This document shows, one piece after another, positions 16,640 to 25,256 of a stretch of 64,000 bases of DNA. Both the position numbers and the translations under genes were made by a program. How positions within the stretch are numbered: the first letter of the stretch is position 1; each line of letters starts with the position of its first letter. This DNA comes from Roseobacter sp. SK209-2-6 (GTDB lineage: Bacteria > Pseudomonadota > Alphaproteobacteria > Rhodobacterales > Rhodobacteraceae). The stretch is taken from assembly GCF_000169455.1 (NCBI RefSeq), contig NZ_AAYC01000004.1, positions 186,001-250,000 of the forward strand, given 5' to 3'. The notes beneath the pieces were generated by a model. The model did no database searches. It saw only the letters and a program-made list of their open reading frames with translations, and was not told where the DNA came from.

Positions 16640-17763
16640 TCAGCCAAGAGAACGCCTGCCGTGGCGGTCCAGGACAGCCAGACAGTGTCTTCCCATGTGA
16701 ATGCACGGCGGGAGATGCGGCGGGTATTGGCGCTTTGCGCTTTGATTACCGCACCAGAGGGCAGCTCAACGTGATAGGTCGAGATATTGCCGAGATAGGC
16801 GATGTCCAGGATCTTGCCCTGGACCGCATTGTCCACCCCTTCGGGCTTTTCTGAGTTGATCGTCACCTTTTCCGGACGGATCGCCAGGTGGCATTTCTGC
16901 CCGTCGGAGAAGGGAGCGGGGGACTGAACGTTGAGAGGCGCCTGGCCCTCTTTCCAAGTGAGCGAATAGCTCTCTTCCCCGTTGGGGGTGACGACACCAT
17001 CAATGATATTCACCTCACCGATGAAGTCGGCGACATAGACCGAGTTCGGGGTCTCATAGATCCGGTCGGGGGTGGCGACCTGAATGATCTTGCCATGGTC
17101 CATGACTGCCACGCGGGAGGCGACGGTCATCGCCTCTTCCTGATCGTGGGTCACGATTACAAAGGTGGTGCCGGTCTTTTCCTGGATATCCATCAGCTCA
17201 AACTGGGTATCCTGGCGCAGCTTTTTGTCGAGCGCGCCCAGGGGTTCATCCAGCAGTAAAAGCTTGGGGTGTTTGGCGAGGGAACGTGCTAGGGCCACCC
17301 GCTGACGCTGACCGCCGGAAATCTGATGTGGCTTGCGGCTTGCGAATTTCTCCAGCCTTGTGAGGCGCAGCATCTCATCCACGCGGTCGCTGATGTCATG
17401 CTTGGGCATCTTCTCGCGTTTCAGACCAAAGGCGATGTTTTCCCAGATGCTCAGATGCGGGAACAGCGCATAGGACTGGAACATCATATTGGTGGCACGC
17501 TTGTTTGGTGGAACGGGCGCTATGTCCTGCCCGGCGAGGAAGATTTTGCCCTCGGTTGGGGTCTCAAAGCCCGCAAGCATCCGCATCATCGTGGTCTTGC
17601 CGCAGCCCGAGGGACCCAGTAGGGCAAAAAACTCTTTCTCGTAGATGTCGATTGTCAGGTCGTCGATAGCCGTGAATTCACCAAAGCGCTTGGTGACATT
17701 CTGGAATTGGATCAAAGGCTTGGCCTCGGGATCGTTCCAGGGTTCGAATACAGGAATGGTCAA
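16636..17763 (-). CDS. potG: Polyamine ABC transporter ATP-binding protein (PotA/PotG type)
   Basis: 375 residues. It powers polyamine import. The Walker A motif GPSGCGKTT is at residues 50-58, the signature ISGGQRQRVALARSLA near 148-163, the Walker B LLLLDEPLGALD near 170-181 and the H-loop IVTHDQEEA shortly after. A C-terminal TOBE-like domain (about 280-375, CHLAIRPEKVTI) is the regulatory part of this subfamily. It follows the binding-protein gene after 125 bases that contain a hairpin and overlaps the permease gene by 4 bases. Confidence 0.92.
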   Translation of the reverse strand: MTIPVFEPWNDPEAKPLIQFQNVTKRFGEFTAIDDLTIDIYEKEFFALLGPSGCGKTTMMRMLAGFETPTEGKIFLAGQDIAPVPPNKRATNMMFQSYALFPHLSIWENIAFGLKREKMPKHDISDRVDEMLRLTRLEKFASRKPHQISGGQRQRVALARSLAKHPKLLLLDEPLGALDKKLRQDTQFELMDIQEKTGTTFVIVTHDQEEAMTVASRVAVMDHGKIIQVATPDRIYETPNSVYVADFIGEVNIIDGVVTPNGEESYSLTWKEGQAPLNVQSPAPFSDGQKCHLAIRPEKVTINSEKPEGVDNAVQGKILDIAYLGNISTYHVELPSGAVIKAQSANTRRISRRAFTWEDTVWLSWTATAGVLLAE

Positions 17764-17846
17764 GCTGGTGCCCCCGCAAGTTCCGCACGCACGGCTGCCC
17801 GGATGCGGCGCCGCGTCAGTTGAATTTGGTGCAAGATAGACATGGG

Positions 17847-17871
17847 GGCAGGGCGGATTTCACGCCCTGCC
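17847..17871 (-). promoter_or_regulatory. Intercistronic hairpin after the polyamine-binding protein gene
   Basis: GGCAGGGCG (17847-17855) and CGCCCTGCC (17863-17871) form a perfect 9-base stem with a 7-base loop and no T run. It lies between the binding-protein gene and the ATPase gene and could protect the upstream part of the message so that more binding protein is made. Confidence 0.55.
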
Positions 17872-17888
17872 GGATCAGGTGCCTGGGA

Positions 17889-18974
17889 TCAGGTGCCCGA
17901 TTTGATTTTGGTCCACATGCGCGTCGCCTTGCGCTGAACCTTGGTGGGATAGGCCTCTTTGATATAGAGGTTCTTGACGGTTTCCGCGTCCGGGTAGATC
18001 GCCGGATCGCCGATCACATCCTCTTCCAGGAACTCCTGAGAGGCTTTGTTGCCGTTGGCGTAATAGACGTAGTTCGAGGCCGCGGCCATGTTGTTCGCGT
18101 CCATGATGAAGTTCAGGAACTTATGGGCGCCATCGGGATTCGGGGCGTCAACCGGGATGGTCATCTGGTCGAACCACATCAGGGCGCCTTCTTTTGGCGC
18201 GTGGTATTCGATCTCAACACCGTTCTCCGCTTCGGCGGCGCGATCGCGCGCCTGCAGGATGTCGCCAGACCAGCCAAAGGCCACGCAGATATCGCCATTG
18301 GCCAGAGCATTGATGTATTCGGAACTGTGGAACTTCTTGATATGCGGACGCACGGCCATCAGGACCGGCTCTGCCTTGGCGATGACATCGGGGTCCATGC
18401 TGTTGGGGTCTTCACCGATGTATTTCAGTGCTGCCGGGATCATCTCATCCGGTGCATCCAGGAAGTAAACGCCGCAGTTGGCGAGCTTTTCCATGTTCGC
18501 CGGGTCAAAAACCAGATCCAGCGAGTCGAGTGGTGCATCTGCCCCCAACGCTTCCTGAACCTTGGCGACATTGGCGCCGATACCTGTGGTGCCCCACATG
18601 TAGTTGATGGAGTATTCGTTGCCGGGGTCATAGAGCCCGGTCCGCTCTTCGATGGCTTCCCACATGTTGGAGAGATTGGGCAGCACATCCTTGTTCAGCT
18701 TTTGAAAGGAGCCAGCCTGGATCTGGCGCGCCATGAAAGAGCCTGTCGGCACCACGACGTCATAACCGGATCCACCGGCCAGCATTTTGGTTTCCAGAAC
18801 CTCGTTGCTGTCGAAGACGTCGTAGATCAGCTTGATGCCGGTCTCTTCTTCAAATTTCGCCAGGAGCTCTTCGTCGATATAGTCCGACCAGTTATAGACT
18901 CGCACTTCGTCTGCAATTGCGGCATTGCCAAGCAAGGCGACGACGGCGGTCATTGTCATCGTTTTGAGTGTCAT
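17889..18974 (-). CDS. potF: Polyamine ABC transporter substrate-binding protein (PotF/PotD type)
   Basis: 361 residues. A periplasmic protein that captures polyamine for the transporter. A Sec signal peptide (about 1-20, ending NAAIA) is followed by the PotD/PotF start DEVRVYNWSDYIDEELLAKF. Family features include DVFDSNEVLETKMLAGGSGY and DVVVPTGSFMARQIQAGSF near residues 60-90, and NYMWGTTGIGANVAKV. The frame is open further upstream, but ATG 18974 has GGGAGAA at the right distance and begins the signal peptide. First gene of the minus-strand operon, divergent from the GntR regulator. Confidence 0.92.
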   Translation of the reverse strand: MTLKTMTMTAVVALLGNAAIADEVRVYNWSDYIDEELLAKFEEETGIKLIYDVFDSNEVLETKMLAGGSGYDVVVPTGSFMARQIQAGSFQKLNKDVLPNLSNMWEAIEERTGLYDPGNEYSINYMWGTTGIGANVAKVQEALGADAPLDSLDLVFDPANMEKLANCGVYFLDAPDEMIPAALKYIGEDPNSMDPDVIAKAEPVLMAVRPHIKKFHSSEYINALANGDICVAFGWSGDILQARDRAAEAENGVEIEYHAPKEGALMWFDQMTIPVDAPNPDGAHKFLNFIMDANNMAAASNYVYYANGNKASQEFLEEDVIGDPAIYPDAETVKNLYIKEAYPTKVQRKATRMWTKIKSGT

Positions 18975-19016
18975 GAGTTTCTCCCTGTGGGTACCGGTGT
19001 GAGCCCGGCTGAGCCT

Positions 19017-19026
19017 AATTTGATCA
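19017..19026. promoter_or_regulatory. Possible operator in the potF/GntR divergent region
   Basis: AATTTGATCA occurs here, with the palindrome TTGATCAA at 19020-19027, and the same 10-mer occurs again at 19818-19827 in the aminotransferase promoter. A shared site for the GntR/FCD regulator encoded between them is a reasonable inference. Confidence 0.4.
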
Positions 19027-19113
19027 AGTTTTGCCTCTTTGGGCAATACTGTTTATGTTTCCACTGGGCGAAACTTGGTGCAAGCTGCCCAAAATTTAGG
19101 AGGAAAAACCCAG

Positions 19114-19800
19114 GTGTCGGTGACTAAATCAGCAGCTCAGGCAGCCCATGGTGAGGCGGCAAAACAGCCTGCCCATGAGACCGTTTATCAGAAGCTGCGG
19201 GCGCAGATTCTTTTTGGTGAATTGGCCCCAGGACAGGCGGTCACGATCCAGGGTCTGACAGAGTCTTTGGGGGCTGGCATGACGCCGGTCCGTGAGGCCA
19301 TCCGCCGATTGATTTCGGATGGTGCTTTGATGTTTCAAGGCAACCGTCGTGTCTCGGTCCCGCAGTTGCGTTCCGAAGATATTGATGAGATAAGTTTTGT
19401 AAGAAAATCAATAGAGTCTGAGCTGGCTCGCCGTGCTGCGCAGCGGGTTACACCAGAGCAGATCGCAAAGCTGGAAGCTATCGATATTGCGCTGGATCGG
19501 GCCATCGCCACCGGCGATGTCGCGGGCTACCTGGTGCAGAACTACAGCTTTCACTCAGAGCTCTACGGATATGCTCAGGCGCCGATCCTTTCGGACCTCG
19601 CAGATCGGCTTTGGTTGCGCTTTGGCCCCTCCCTCCGTGTGGTCTGTGGTCGCCTGGGGACGCAGAGCTTTCCGGACCGCCACAAAGACATCATTGATGC
19701 CATGCGTCAGAATGATCCGGAAAAAGTGGCCTATGCGATGGAAATGGACGTGGCACAGGGCATGGAACAGGTGAGTCAGGGGTTAGGAGCGGCAAACTGA
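19114..19800 (+). CDS. GntR family regulator with FCD ligand-binding domain
   Basis: 228 residues from GTG 19114, chosen because AGGAGG stands about 10 bases upstream; the frame is open earlier but without a good start. The N-terminal winged-helix domain (YQKLRAQILFGELAPGQAVT, then MTPVREAIRRLISDGAL, about residues 25-95) is typical of GntR. The C-terminal helical FCD domain (SFVRKSIESELARRAAQRV to the end) has metal/ligand-type His residues (SFHSELYG, DRHKDIIDAM). It sits between two polyamine operons and next to an aminotransferase, so a polyamine-responsive role is likely but not proven. Confidence 0.87.
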   Translation: MSVTKSAAQAAHGEAAKQPAHETVYQKLRAQILFGELAPGQAVTIQGLTESLGAGMTPVREAIRRLISDGALMFQGNRRVSVPQLRSEDIDEISFVRKSIESELARRAAQRVTPEQIAKLEAIDIALDRAIATGDVAGYLVQNYSFHSELYGYAQAPILSDLADRLWLRFGPSLRVVCGRLGTQSFPDRHKDIIDAMRQNDPEKVAYAMEMDVAQGMEQVSQGLGAAN

Positions 19801-19805
19801 TTCGA

Positions 19806-19833
19806 TTGACATTCGAAAATTTGATCATATTCT
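19806..19833 (+). promoter_or_regulatory. Sigma-70-like promoter for the aminotransferase gene
   Basis: TTGACA (19806-19811) and TATTCT (19828-19833) are separated by 16 bases, and the shared AATTTGATCA motif (19818-19827) fills the space directly before the -10 element. The gene starts 33 bases after the -10 element. Confidence 0.6.
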
Positions 19834-19865
19834 GGGGGCAATCTTCTATTGCTGGAGGCTGTCCT

Positions 19866-21248
19866 ATGACCGCGATAACCAACCACCTGCCCACGGCCGA
19901 GCTTCAGGCGCTGGATTCGGCTCATCATATGCACCCTTTCACCGCCAATGGTGAACTGGGCGAAAAAGGCGCGCGTATTATCACCCGCGCAAATGGCGTT
20001 ACCCTGACAGATAGTGAAGGGAATGAAATCCTGGATGCTATGGCTGGTCTGTGGTGCGTCAACATCGGCTATGGCCGTGATGAGCTGGCCGATGTTGCGG
20101 CCCGTCAGATGCGTGAGCTGCCTTATTATAATACCTTTTTCCAGACCACCCATGTGCCGGCTATCGCACTGGCGGCCAAGATCGCTGAACTTGCGCCGGG
20201 TGATCTGAACCATGTCTTCTTTGCGGGCTCTGGTTCCGAAGCGAATGACACCAATATTCGCATGGTGCGCCACTACTGGGCGTTAAAGGGTAAACCCAGC
20301 AAGTCTATTATTATCAGCCGCAAAAACGCATACCACGGCTCCTCAGTCGGAAGTGGTAGCCTGGGCGGCATGACTGCGATGCATGAGCAGGGCGGTCTGC
20401 CTATCCCAGATATTCACCACATCAACCAACCGAATTGGTGGGCTGAGGGCGGTGATATGCCTGAGGAAGAGTTCGGCCTGCAGCGCGCCCGCGAGCTGGA
20501 AGAGGCGATTCTGGAGCTGGGCGAAGACCGGATTGCCGCTTTTATCGCGGAGCCGGTTCAGGGTGCAGGTGGAGTAATCCTACCCCCAGCCAGCTATTGG
20601 CCGGAAATCCAGCGGATCTGCGACAAATATGAGATCCTGCTGATCGCGGATGAGGTCATCTGCGGTTTTGGGCGTACCGGAAACTGGTTTGGCTCCGAAA
20701 CACAGGGCATTCGCCCTGATATCATGACCATCGCCAAGGGGCTCTCCTCTGGTTACTCCCCCATCGGCGGCTCCATTGTCAGCGATGAGGTTGCAGCGGT
20801 GATCGGCAGCGATGAGTTCAATCACGGCTATACCTACTCTGGTCACCCGGTGGCCGCCGCGGTAGCGCTGGAGAACCTGCGCATCCTAGAAGAAGAGAAG
20901 GTGATTGAGCATGTGCGAGATGTCGCGGCGCCCTATTTGAAAGAGAAATGGGAAGCACTGATGGATCACCCGTTGGTGGGTGAAGCCAAGATCGTGGGCA
21001 TGATGGGCTCGATCGCTCTGACCCCCAACAAAGAGACTCGCGCCGCGTTTGATGCGCCGGGGACGGTGGGATACATCTGCCGCGAGCGCTGCTTTGCCAA
21101 CAACCTGGTGATGCGTCATGTCGGCGACCGGATGATCATCTCTCCGCCTCTGGTCATCAGCACGGAAGAAATCGACACCCTTATCGAGCGCGCCCGCAAG
21201 TCCCTGGATGAATGCCATGCGACCCTGAAAGAAAAGGGTTTGATCTAA
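19866..21248 (+). CDS. Class III aminotransferase, putrescine-pyruvate type (SpuC-like)
   Basis: 460 residues. A PLP enzyme that moves an amino group from a diamine or omega-amino acid to pyruvate. ATG 19866 is chosen because TGGAGG precedes it. Class III marks are HHMHPFTANGELGEKGARII near the N-terminus, the FAGSGSEANDTNIRMVRHYW block, NAYHGSS, EPVQGAGGVILPP, ADEVICGFGRTG (PLP-binding Asp), and AKGLSSGYSPIGG with the Schiff-base Lys. Close relatives act on putrescine, beta-alanine or taurine. The surrounding polyamine transporters favour putrescine. It ends at a strong terminator. Confidence 0.88.
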   Translation: MTAITNHLPTAELQALDSAHHMHPFTANGELGEKGARIITRANGVTLTDSEGNEILDAMAGLWCVNIGYGRDELADVAARQMRELPYYNTFFQTTHVPAIALAAKIAELAPGDLNHVFFAGSGSEANDTNIRMVRHYWALKGKPSKSIIISRKNAYHGSSVGSGSLGGMTAMHEQGGLPIPDIHHINQPNWWAEGGDMPEEEFGLQRARELEEAILELGEDRIAAFIAEPVQGAGGVILPPASYWPEIQRICDKYEILLIADEVICGFGRTGNWFGSETQGIRPDIMTIAKGLSSGYSPIGGSIVSDEVAAVIGSDEFNHGYTYSGHPVAAAVALENLRILEEEKVIEHVRDVAAPYLKEKWEALMDHPLVGEAKIVGMMGSIALTPNKETRAAFDAPGTVGYICRERCFANNLVMRHVGDRMIISPPLVISTEEIDTLIERARKSLDECHATLKEKGLI

Positions 21249-21290
21249 GGTATTAGTTGGAGGTTGGTTTCCTCCTGGTGATAATAATGC

Positions 21291-21324
21291 GCCCCCTGCG
21301 AAAGATTCGCTGGGGGCTTTTTTT
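21291..21324 (+). terminator. Terminator after the aminotransferase gene
   Basis: GCCCCC-T-GCGAA pairs with TTCGC-T-GGGGGC around a 3-base loop with one T-T mismatch, followed by seven T residues. Confidence 0.9.
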
Positions 21325-21585
21325 GGGGGAAATCCTATCATCATGGCGCCAAGTGCCGCATTTGGGTGGAGTTGGGTCGCAAAAGGTCTCCTAAGGTTAA
21401 GGGCAACGGGGTCTACTTGAGGGGAAGTATCTTTTTCAGAGGCGGATTGCCCGGAATTGACGGGCATCAGAAGGACCATTGGGAAAGATTATTTTTTTCA
21501 TACCTAGCGCTTGCTATGCTTGGTATGCCAACATTGACTAAGAAGCGCAGAAACAATCTGCCGACCAAAACACGGGGAGCCTGCT
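21325..21585. promoter_or_regulatory. Leader region of the second polyamine-type transporter, with palindrome
   Basis: No gene is seen here. The region becomes AT-rich near 21481-21500. TTGGTATGCCAA (21520-21531) is a near-perfect palindrome of the kind bound by GntR-family dimers, and CATACC (21499-21504) is the inverse complement of GGTATG (21522-21527). A clear -35/-10 pair was not identified. Confidence 0.4.
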
Positions 21586-22686
21586 TTGGCTGATGCGTCA
21601 AACGTCGATGCGTTCGTAGAATTCGAACGTGTCCAGAAGAGCTACGACGGTGAGAACCTTGTCGTAAAAGATCTCAACCTCTCTCTGCCGAAAGGCGAGT
21701 TTCTGACAATGCTGGGGCCCTCAGGATCAGGTAAGACTACCTGCCTGATGATGTTGGCTGGTTTTGAAACCGCGACCCATGGCGATATTCGTCTGGACGG
21801 GGTTTCTATTAACAACATCCCACCCCATAAGCGCGGCATCGGCATGGTGTTTCAGAACTATGCGCTGTTCCCGCATATGACCATCGCCGAAAACCTCTCT
21901 TTCCCGCTGGAAGTCCGCAAGATGGGCAAGTCTCAGCGTGAGGAAAAGGTGAAGCGCGCGCTTGATATGGTGGAAATGGGCGCCTTTGGTGGCCGCCGCC
22001 CCTCGCAGCTTTCCGGTGGTCAACAGCAGCGAATCGCCCTAGCGCGGGCTCTTGTGTTTGAACCTGAACTGGTTCTGATGGACGAACCGCTGGGCGCGCT
22101 CGACAAGCAGCTGCGCGAAAAGATGCAGTTCGAAATCACCCATCTGGCGCACCGTCTGGGCATTACCGTGGTCTATGTGACCCACGACCAGACCGAAGCC
22201 CTGACCATGTCGGACCGCGTGGCGGTTTTCGACGACGGCCGGATCCAGCAGATCGCACCACCGGATCAGCTCTATGAAAGCCCTGAAAACAGCTTTGTTG
22301 CCCAGTTTATTGGTGAAAACAACACGCTGGAAGGTGTTGTCAAAGAGATCAATGGCGATGTTGCCCTGGTTCAGCTGGACGATGGTGAGCTGATCGACTG
22401 TAAGCCGGTCAATGTCAGCAAGCCGGGTGAGCGTACGCGTGTTTCGATCCGTCCAGAGCGTGTGGAATACAACAAAGACCGCTTGCAAGAGGGGGCACAT
22501 ACCCTGAAAGCTGAAGTGCTGGAGTTCATCTATATGGGTGACATCTTCCGCACACGTCTTCGCGTCGCGGGCAACGATGAGTTTGTCATTAAGACGCGTA
22601 ACGCGCCGGATGTGGAACGCCTGCAACCGGGTCAACAGATCGAAATTGGCTGGTTGCCAGAAGATTGCCGCGCCCTGGACGCTTGA
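21586..22686 (+). CDS. Polyamine-type ABC transporter ATP-binding protein (second system)
   Basis: 366 residues. Walker A GPSGSGKTT is at residues 44-52, the signature LSGGQQQRIALARALVF near 144-160 and Walker B VLMDEPLGALDKQL shortly after. The C-terminal TOBE-type domain (RVSIRPERVEY, about 285 onward) is as in PotA. The start is TTG 21586, supported by GGGGAG seven bases upstream. It heads a four-gene operon with a binding protein and two unusual permeases. The substrate class (polyamine or similar cationic compound) is inferred from the PotA-like domain layout and the adjoining genes. Confidence 0.88.
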   Translation: MADASNVDAFVEFERVQKSYDGENLVVKDLNLSLPKGEFLTMLGPSGSGKTTCLMMLAGFETATHGDIRLDGVSINNIPPHKRGIGMVFQNYALFPHMTIAENLSFPLEVRKMGKSQREEKVKRALDMVEMGAFGGRRPSQLSGGQQQRIALARALVFEPELVLMDEPLGALDKQLREKMQFEITHLAHRLGITVVYVTHDQTEALTMSDRVAVFDDGRIQQIAPPDQLYESPENSFVAQFIGENNTLEGVVKEINGDVALVQLDDGELIDCKPVNVSKPGERTRVSIRPERVEYNKDRLQEGAHTLKAEVLEFIYMGDIFRTRLRVAGNDEFVIKTRNAPDVERLQPGQQIEIGWLPEDCRALDA

Positions 22687-22768
22687 TCCAGGCGCGAGCC
22701 CAAACCCGGCAGACTAAGGACCGGGTGCATAATGTTAAACAAACAAATTCAACAAGGAGAGAGTGTTC

Positions 22769-23872
22769 ATGAAACTCACCAAACTGACTGCCTTGGCCGC
22801 AACGACAGCGCTGTGCGCGCCGATGGCCTTCGCCGAGGACATGGCCAATGAAATGACCATCGTGTCCTGGGGCGGCGCCTACTCCAAGTCGCAGCTGAAG
22901 GCCTATCATGAGCCCTATTCGGAAAAGACCGGCGTCACCATTCTAAATGATGACAGCTCTGCCGAAGCCGTGGCCAAACTGCGTGCGATGAACGAAGCGG
23001 GCAACGTGACCTGGGACGTTGTGGACGTTGTTGCGGCGGACGCGATGCGTCTCTGCGACGAAGGCCTGGCGATGGAAATCGACGCTGACAACCAACTGGC
23101 TGCAGCACCCGACGGCACTCCTGCGTCTGAAGATTTCGGCGACCTCCTGGTTTCCGAGTGCTTCATCCCTCAGATCGTGTACTCCACAACTTTCGGCTAC
23201 CGCACCGACTTGGTTGGCGATAACGCCCCGACTTCTGTCTGCGCAATCTTCGACACCGAGGCCTATCCGGGCAAGCGTTCGCTTGAAAAGCGTCCAATCA
23301 ACAACATGGAATGGGCTCTGATCTGTGACGGCGTCGCCAAGGACGAAGTTTATGAGGTTCTCGAAACTTCTGAAGGCCAGGACCGCGCTCTGGCGAAACT
23401 CAACACCATCAAGGACAACGTGATCTGGTGGTCTGCTGGTGCCGATACTCCGCAGCTGCTGGCGGACGGCGAAGTTGTGATGGGTTCCACCTACAACGGC
23501 CGCCTGTTCTCGGTTATCGAAGAGCAGAAGCAGCCGGTTGCGATGCTGTGGGACGCGCAGGTCTTCGATCTGGACGGTTGGATCATTCCAGCAGGTCTGA
23601 GCCCCGAGCGTCAGGCACGTGCACTCGACTATATCATGTTCGCAACCGACACTCAGCGTCTGGCGGATCAGGCCAAGTACATCTCCTACGGTCCTGCACG
23701 CGCATCTTCCGCGCCGCTGGTCGGTCAGCACGCAGAACTTGGTATCGACATGGCGCCACATATGCCAACCGATCCTGAGAACGCCAAGAACACCTTCCTC
23801 TACAACTATGAGTTCTGGGCAGATTACCGCGATGACATCGACGCCAAATTCCAGGCGTGGCTCGCGAAGTAA
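22769..23872 (+). CDS. ABC transporter substrate-binding protein (polyamine-type, second system)
   Basis: 367 residues. A Sec signal peptide (1-22, cleavage near AFA) is followed by EMTIVSWGGAYSKSQLKAYH, the usual start of this subgroup of extracellular binding proteins, and by VTWDVVDVVAADAMRLCDEG. It has two-lobed binding-protein features (DTPQLLADGEVVMGSTYNGR). ATG 22769 has AAGGAGA close upstream and is preferred over GTG 22763. Four or more Cys residues in the mature part are notable for a periplasmic protein. The coding sequence favours C-ending codons, which fits high expression. Confidence 0.87.
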   Translation: MKLTKLTALAATTALCAPMAFAEDMANEMTIVSWGGAYSKSQLKAYHEPYSEKTGVTILNDDSSAEAVAKLRAMNEAGNVTWDVVDVVAADAMRLCDEGLAMEIDADNQLAAAPDGTPASEDFGDLLVSECFIPQIVYSTTFGYRTDLVGDNAPTSVCAIFDTEAYPGKRSLEKRPINNMEWALICDGVAKDEVYEVLETSEGQDRALAKLNTIKDNVIWWSAGADTPQLLADGEVVMGSTYNGRLFSVIEEQKQPVAMLWDAQVFDLDGWIIPAGLSPERQARALDYIMFATDTQRLADQAKYISYGPARASSAPLVGQHAELGIDMAPHMPTDPENAKNTFLYNYEFWADYRDDIDAKFQAWLAK

Positions 23873-23891
23873 TTCATTGACCTAAAACACT

Positions 23892-23916
23892 GGAAGGGGC
23901 CCAAATGGCCCCTTCC
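23892..23916 (+). promoter_or_regulatory. Intercistronic hairpin after the second binding-protein gene
   Basis: GGAAGGGGCC (23892-23901) and GGCCCCTTCC (23907-23916) form a perfect 10-base stem with a 5-base loop and no T run. It is placed just like the hairpin after potF at 17847-17871. Confidence 0.55.
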
Positions 23917-23976
23917 ACCGGCAAAAAATGTCCAAACAAAAACTAAGCCTGGACTAACAAGACCAACGGGGAAGAT

Positions 23977-25251
23977 ATGACCGATACAACCGCTTCCGGC
24001 GGGCCCGTGCTTGCTGCGGATGGCACGCCGCTCAAGAAAAGCCTCGCCCGTGCCCTCCGGCTCCAGAAGATACGCGCGCTAGGCCTGATTGCACCGCTGC
24101 TGATATTCGTATTGGTGTCCTTCATCATCCCGATCGGCTCGATGCTGACGCGCTCTGTCAATAATGACATCGTTGCCGATACCTTGCCCTTGACCGTCGA
24201 GGCCCTGCAGACCTGGGACGCCGACAGCGGCGAGCTGCCGGATGAAGCCGTCTATGCCGCCTTTGTCTCTGATATGGTGACCGCGATCGAGGCCAAGCAG
24301 CACACCCGTCTTGGCACGCGTTTGAACTATGAGCAGACAGGCATGTCCTCGCTGTTCCGCAAATCCGGGCGTAAGATCAAGAAACTCGACCCCACCACCG
24401 ACGGGCCCTTCAAGGAAACCCTGATTGGCATCAACAAAAGCTGGGGTGATGTGGAGACCTGGCGGGTTCTGAAGACCCATTCGGTCCGCGTCACCAATGG
24501 CTATTTCCTCAATGCCATCGACATGCAGCGCACCCCCGAAGGGGCGCAGGCGCAGCCCGAGGACAAGCAAATCCTGATCACCCTATTCCAGCGCACGCTG
24601 GTGATGTCCATGGTGATCACCGTGTCCTGCATCATTCTTGGCTACCCGGTGGCCTGGATTCTTGCCAACCTGCCGGCGCGCACCGCCAATATGTTGATGA
24701 TCCTTGTGCTCCTGCCCTTCTGGACCTCGCTGCTGGTGCGGACCTCCGCCTGGAAAGTGATGCTGCAGCAGCAGGGCGTTATCAACGAGGTGCTGGTCTG
24801 GATCGGCCTGGTTGCCGATGACGCCCGCCTGGTGATGATCAACAACCAGTTCGGCACCATCGTGGCGATGACCCATATCCTACTGCCCTTTATGATCCTG
24901 CCGATGTATTCAGTGATGCAGACCATTCAGCCGACCTATCTGCGCGCGGCGAAATCCATGGGTGCCACCAACTGGACTGCCTTCTGGCGGGTGTACTTCC
25001 CGCTTTCGGTGCCGGGTATCGGCGCGGGCTCCATCCTCGTATTCATTCTGGCGATTGGCTACTACATCACGCCTGAAATCGTCGGCGGCACCAAGGGTGT
25101 CTTTATCTCCAACCGGATCGCCTATCACATCTCCAGCTCGTTGAACTGGGGGCTGGCTGCGGCCCTTGGCACCATCCTTCTGGCGGTGGTTCTGATCCTC
25201 TACTGGGCCTATGACAAGATCGTGGGCATCGACAACGTGAAGCTGGGATAA
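23977..25251 (+). CDS. ABC transporter permease with large periplasmic insert (PotB-like)
   Basis: 424 residues, about 130 longer than ordinary PotB. After the first membrane helix (LGLIAPLLIFVLVSFIIPIG, about residues 35-55) there is an extra hydrophilic segment of roughly 140 residues before the remaining five helices, so it should lie in the periplasm. The coupling motif TYLRAAKSMGATNWTAFWRV then YFPLSVPGIGAGSILVFILA is intact. It is followed 5 bases later by the partner permease. Confidence 0.87.
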   Translation: MTDTTASGGPVLAADGTPLKKSLARALRLQKIRALGLIAPLLIFVLVSFIIPIGSMLTRSVNNDIVADTLPLTVEALQTWDADSGELPDEAVYAAFVSDMVTAIEAKQHTRLGTRLNYEQTGMSSLFRKSGRKIKKLDPTTDGPFKETLIGINKSWGDVETWRVLKTHSVRVTNGYFLNAIDMQRTPEGAQAQPEDKQILITLFQRTLVMSMVITVSCIILGYPVAWILANLPARTANMLMILVLLPFWTSLLVRTSAWKVMLQQQGVINEVLVWIGLVADDARLVMINNQFGTIVAMTHILLPFMILPMYSVMQTIQPTYLRAAKSMGATNWTAFWRVYFPLSVPGIGAGSILVFILAIGYYITPEIVGGTKGVFISNRIAYHISSSLNWGLAAALGTILLAVVLILYWAYDKIVGIDNVKLG

Positions 25252-25256
25252 CGACA

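Noticed and set aside
17820-19127. Long open frame (435 codons) on the plus strand over potF
   Set aside because: Antisense shadow of the polyamine-binding protein gene; His/Asp-rich composition typical of reversed codons.
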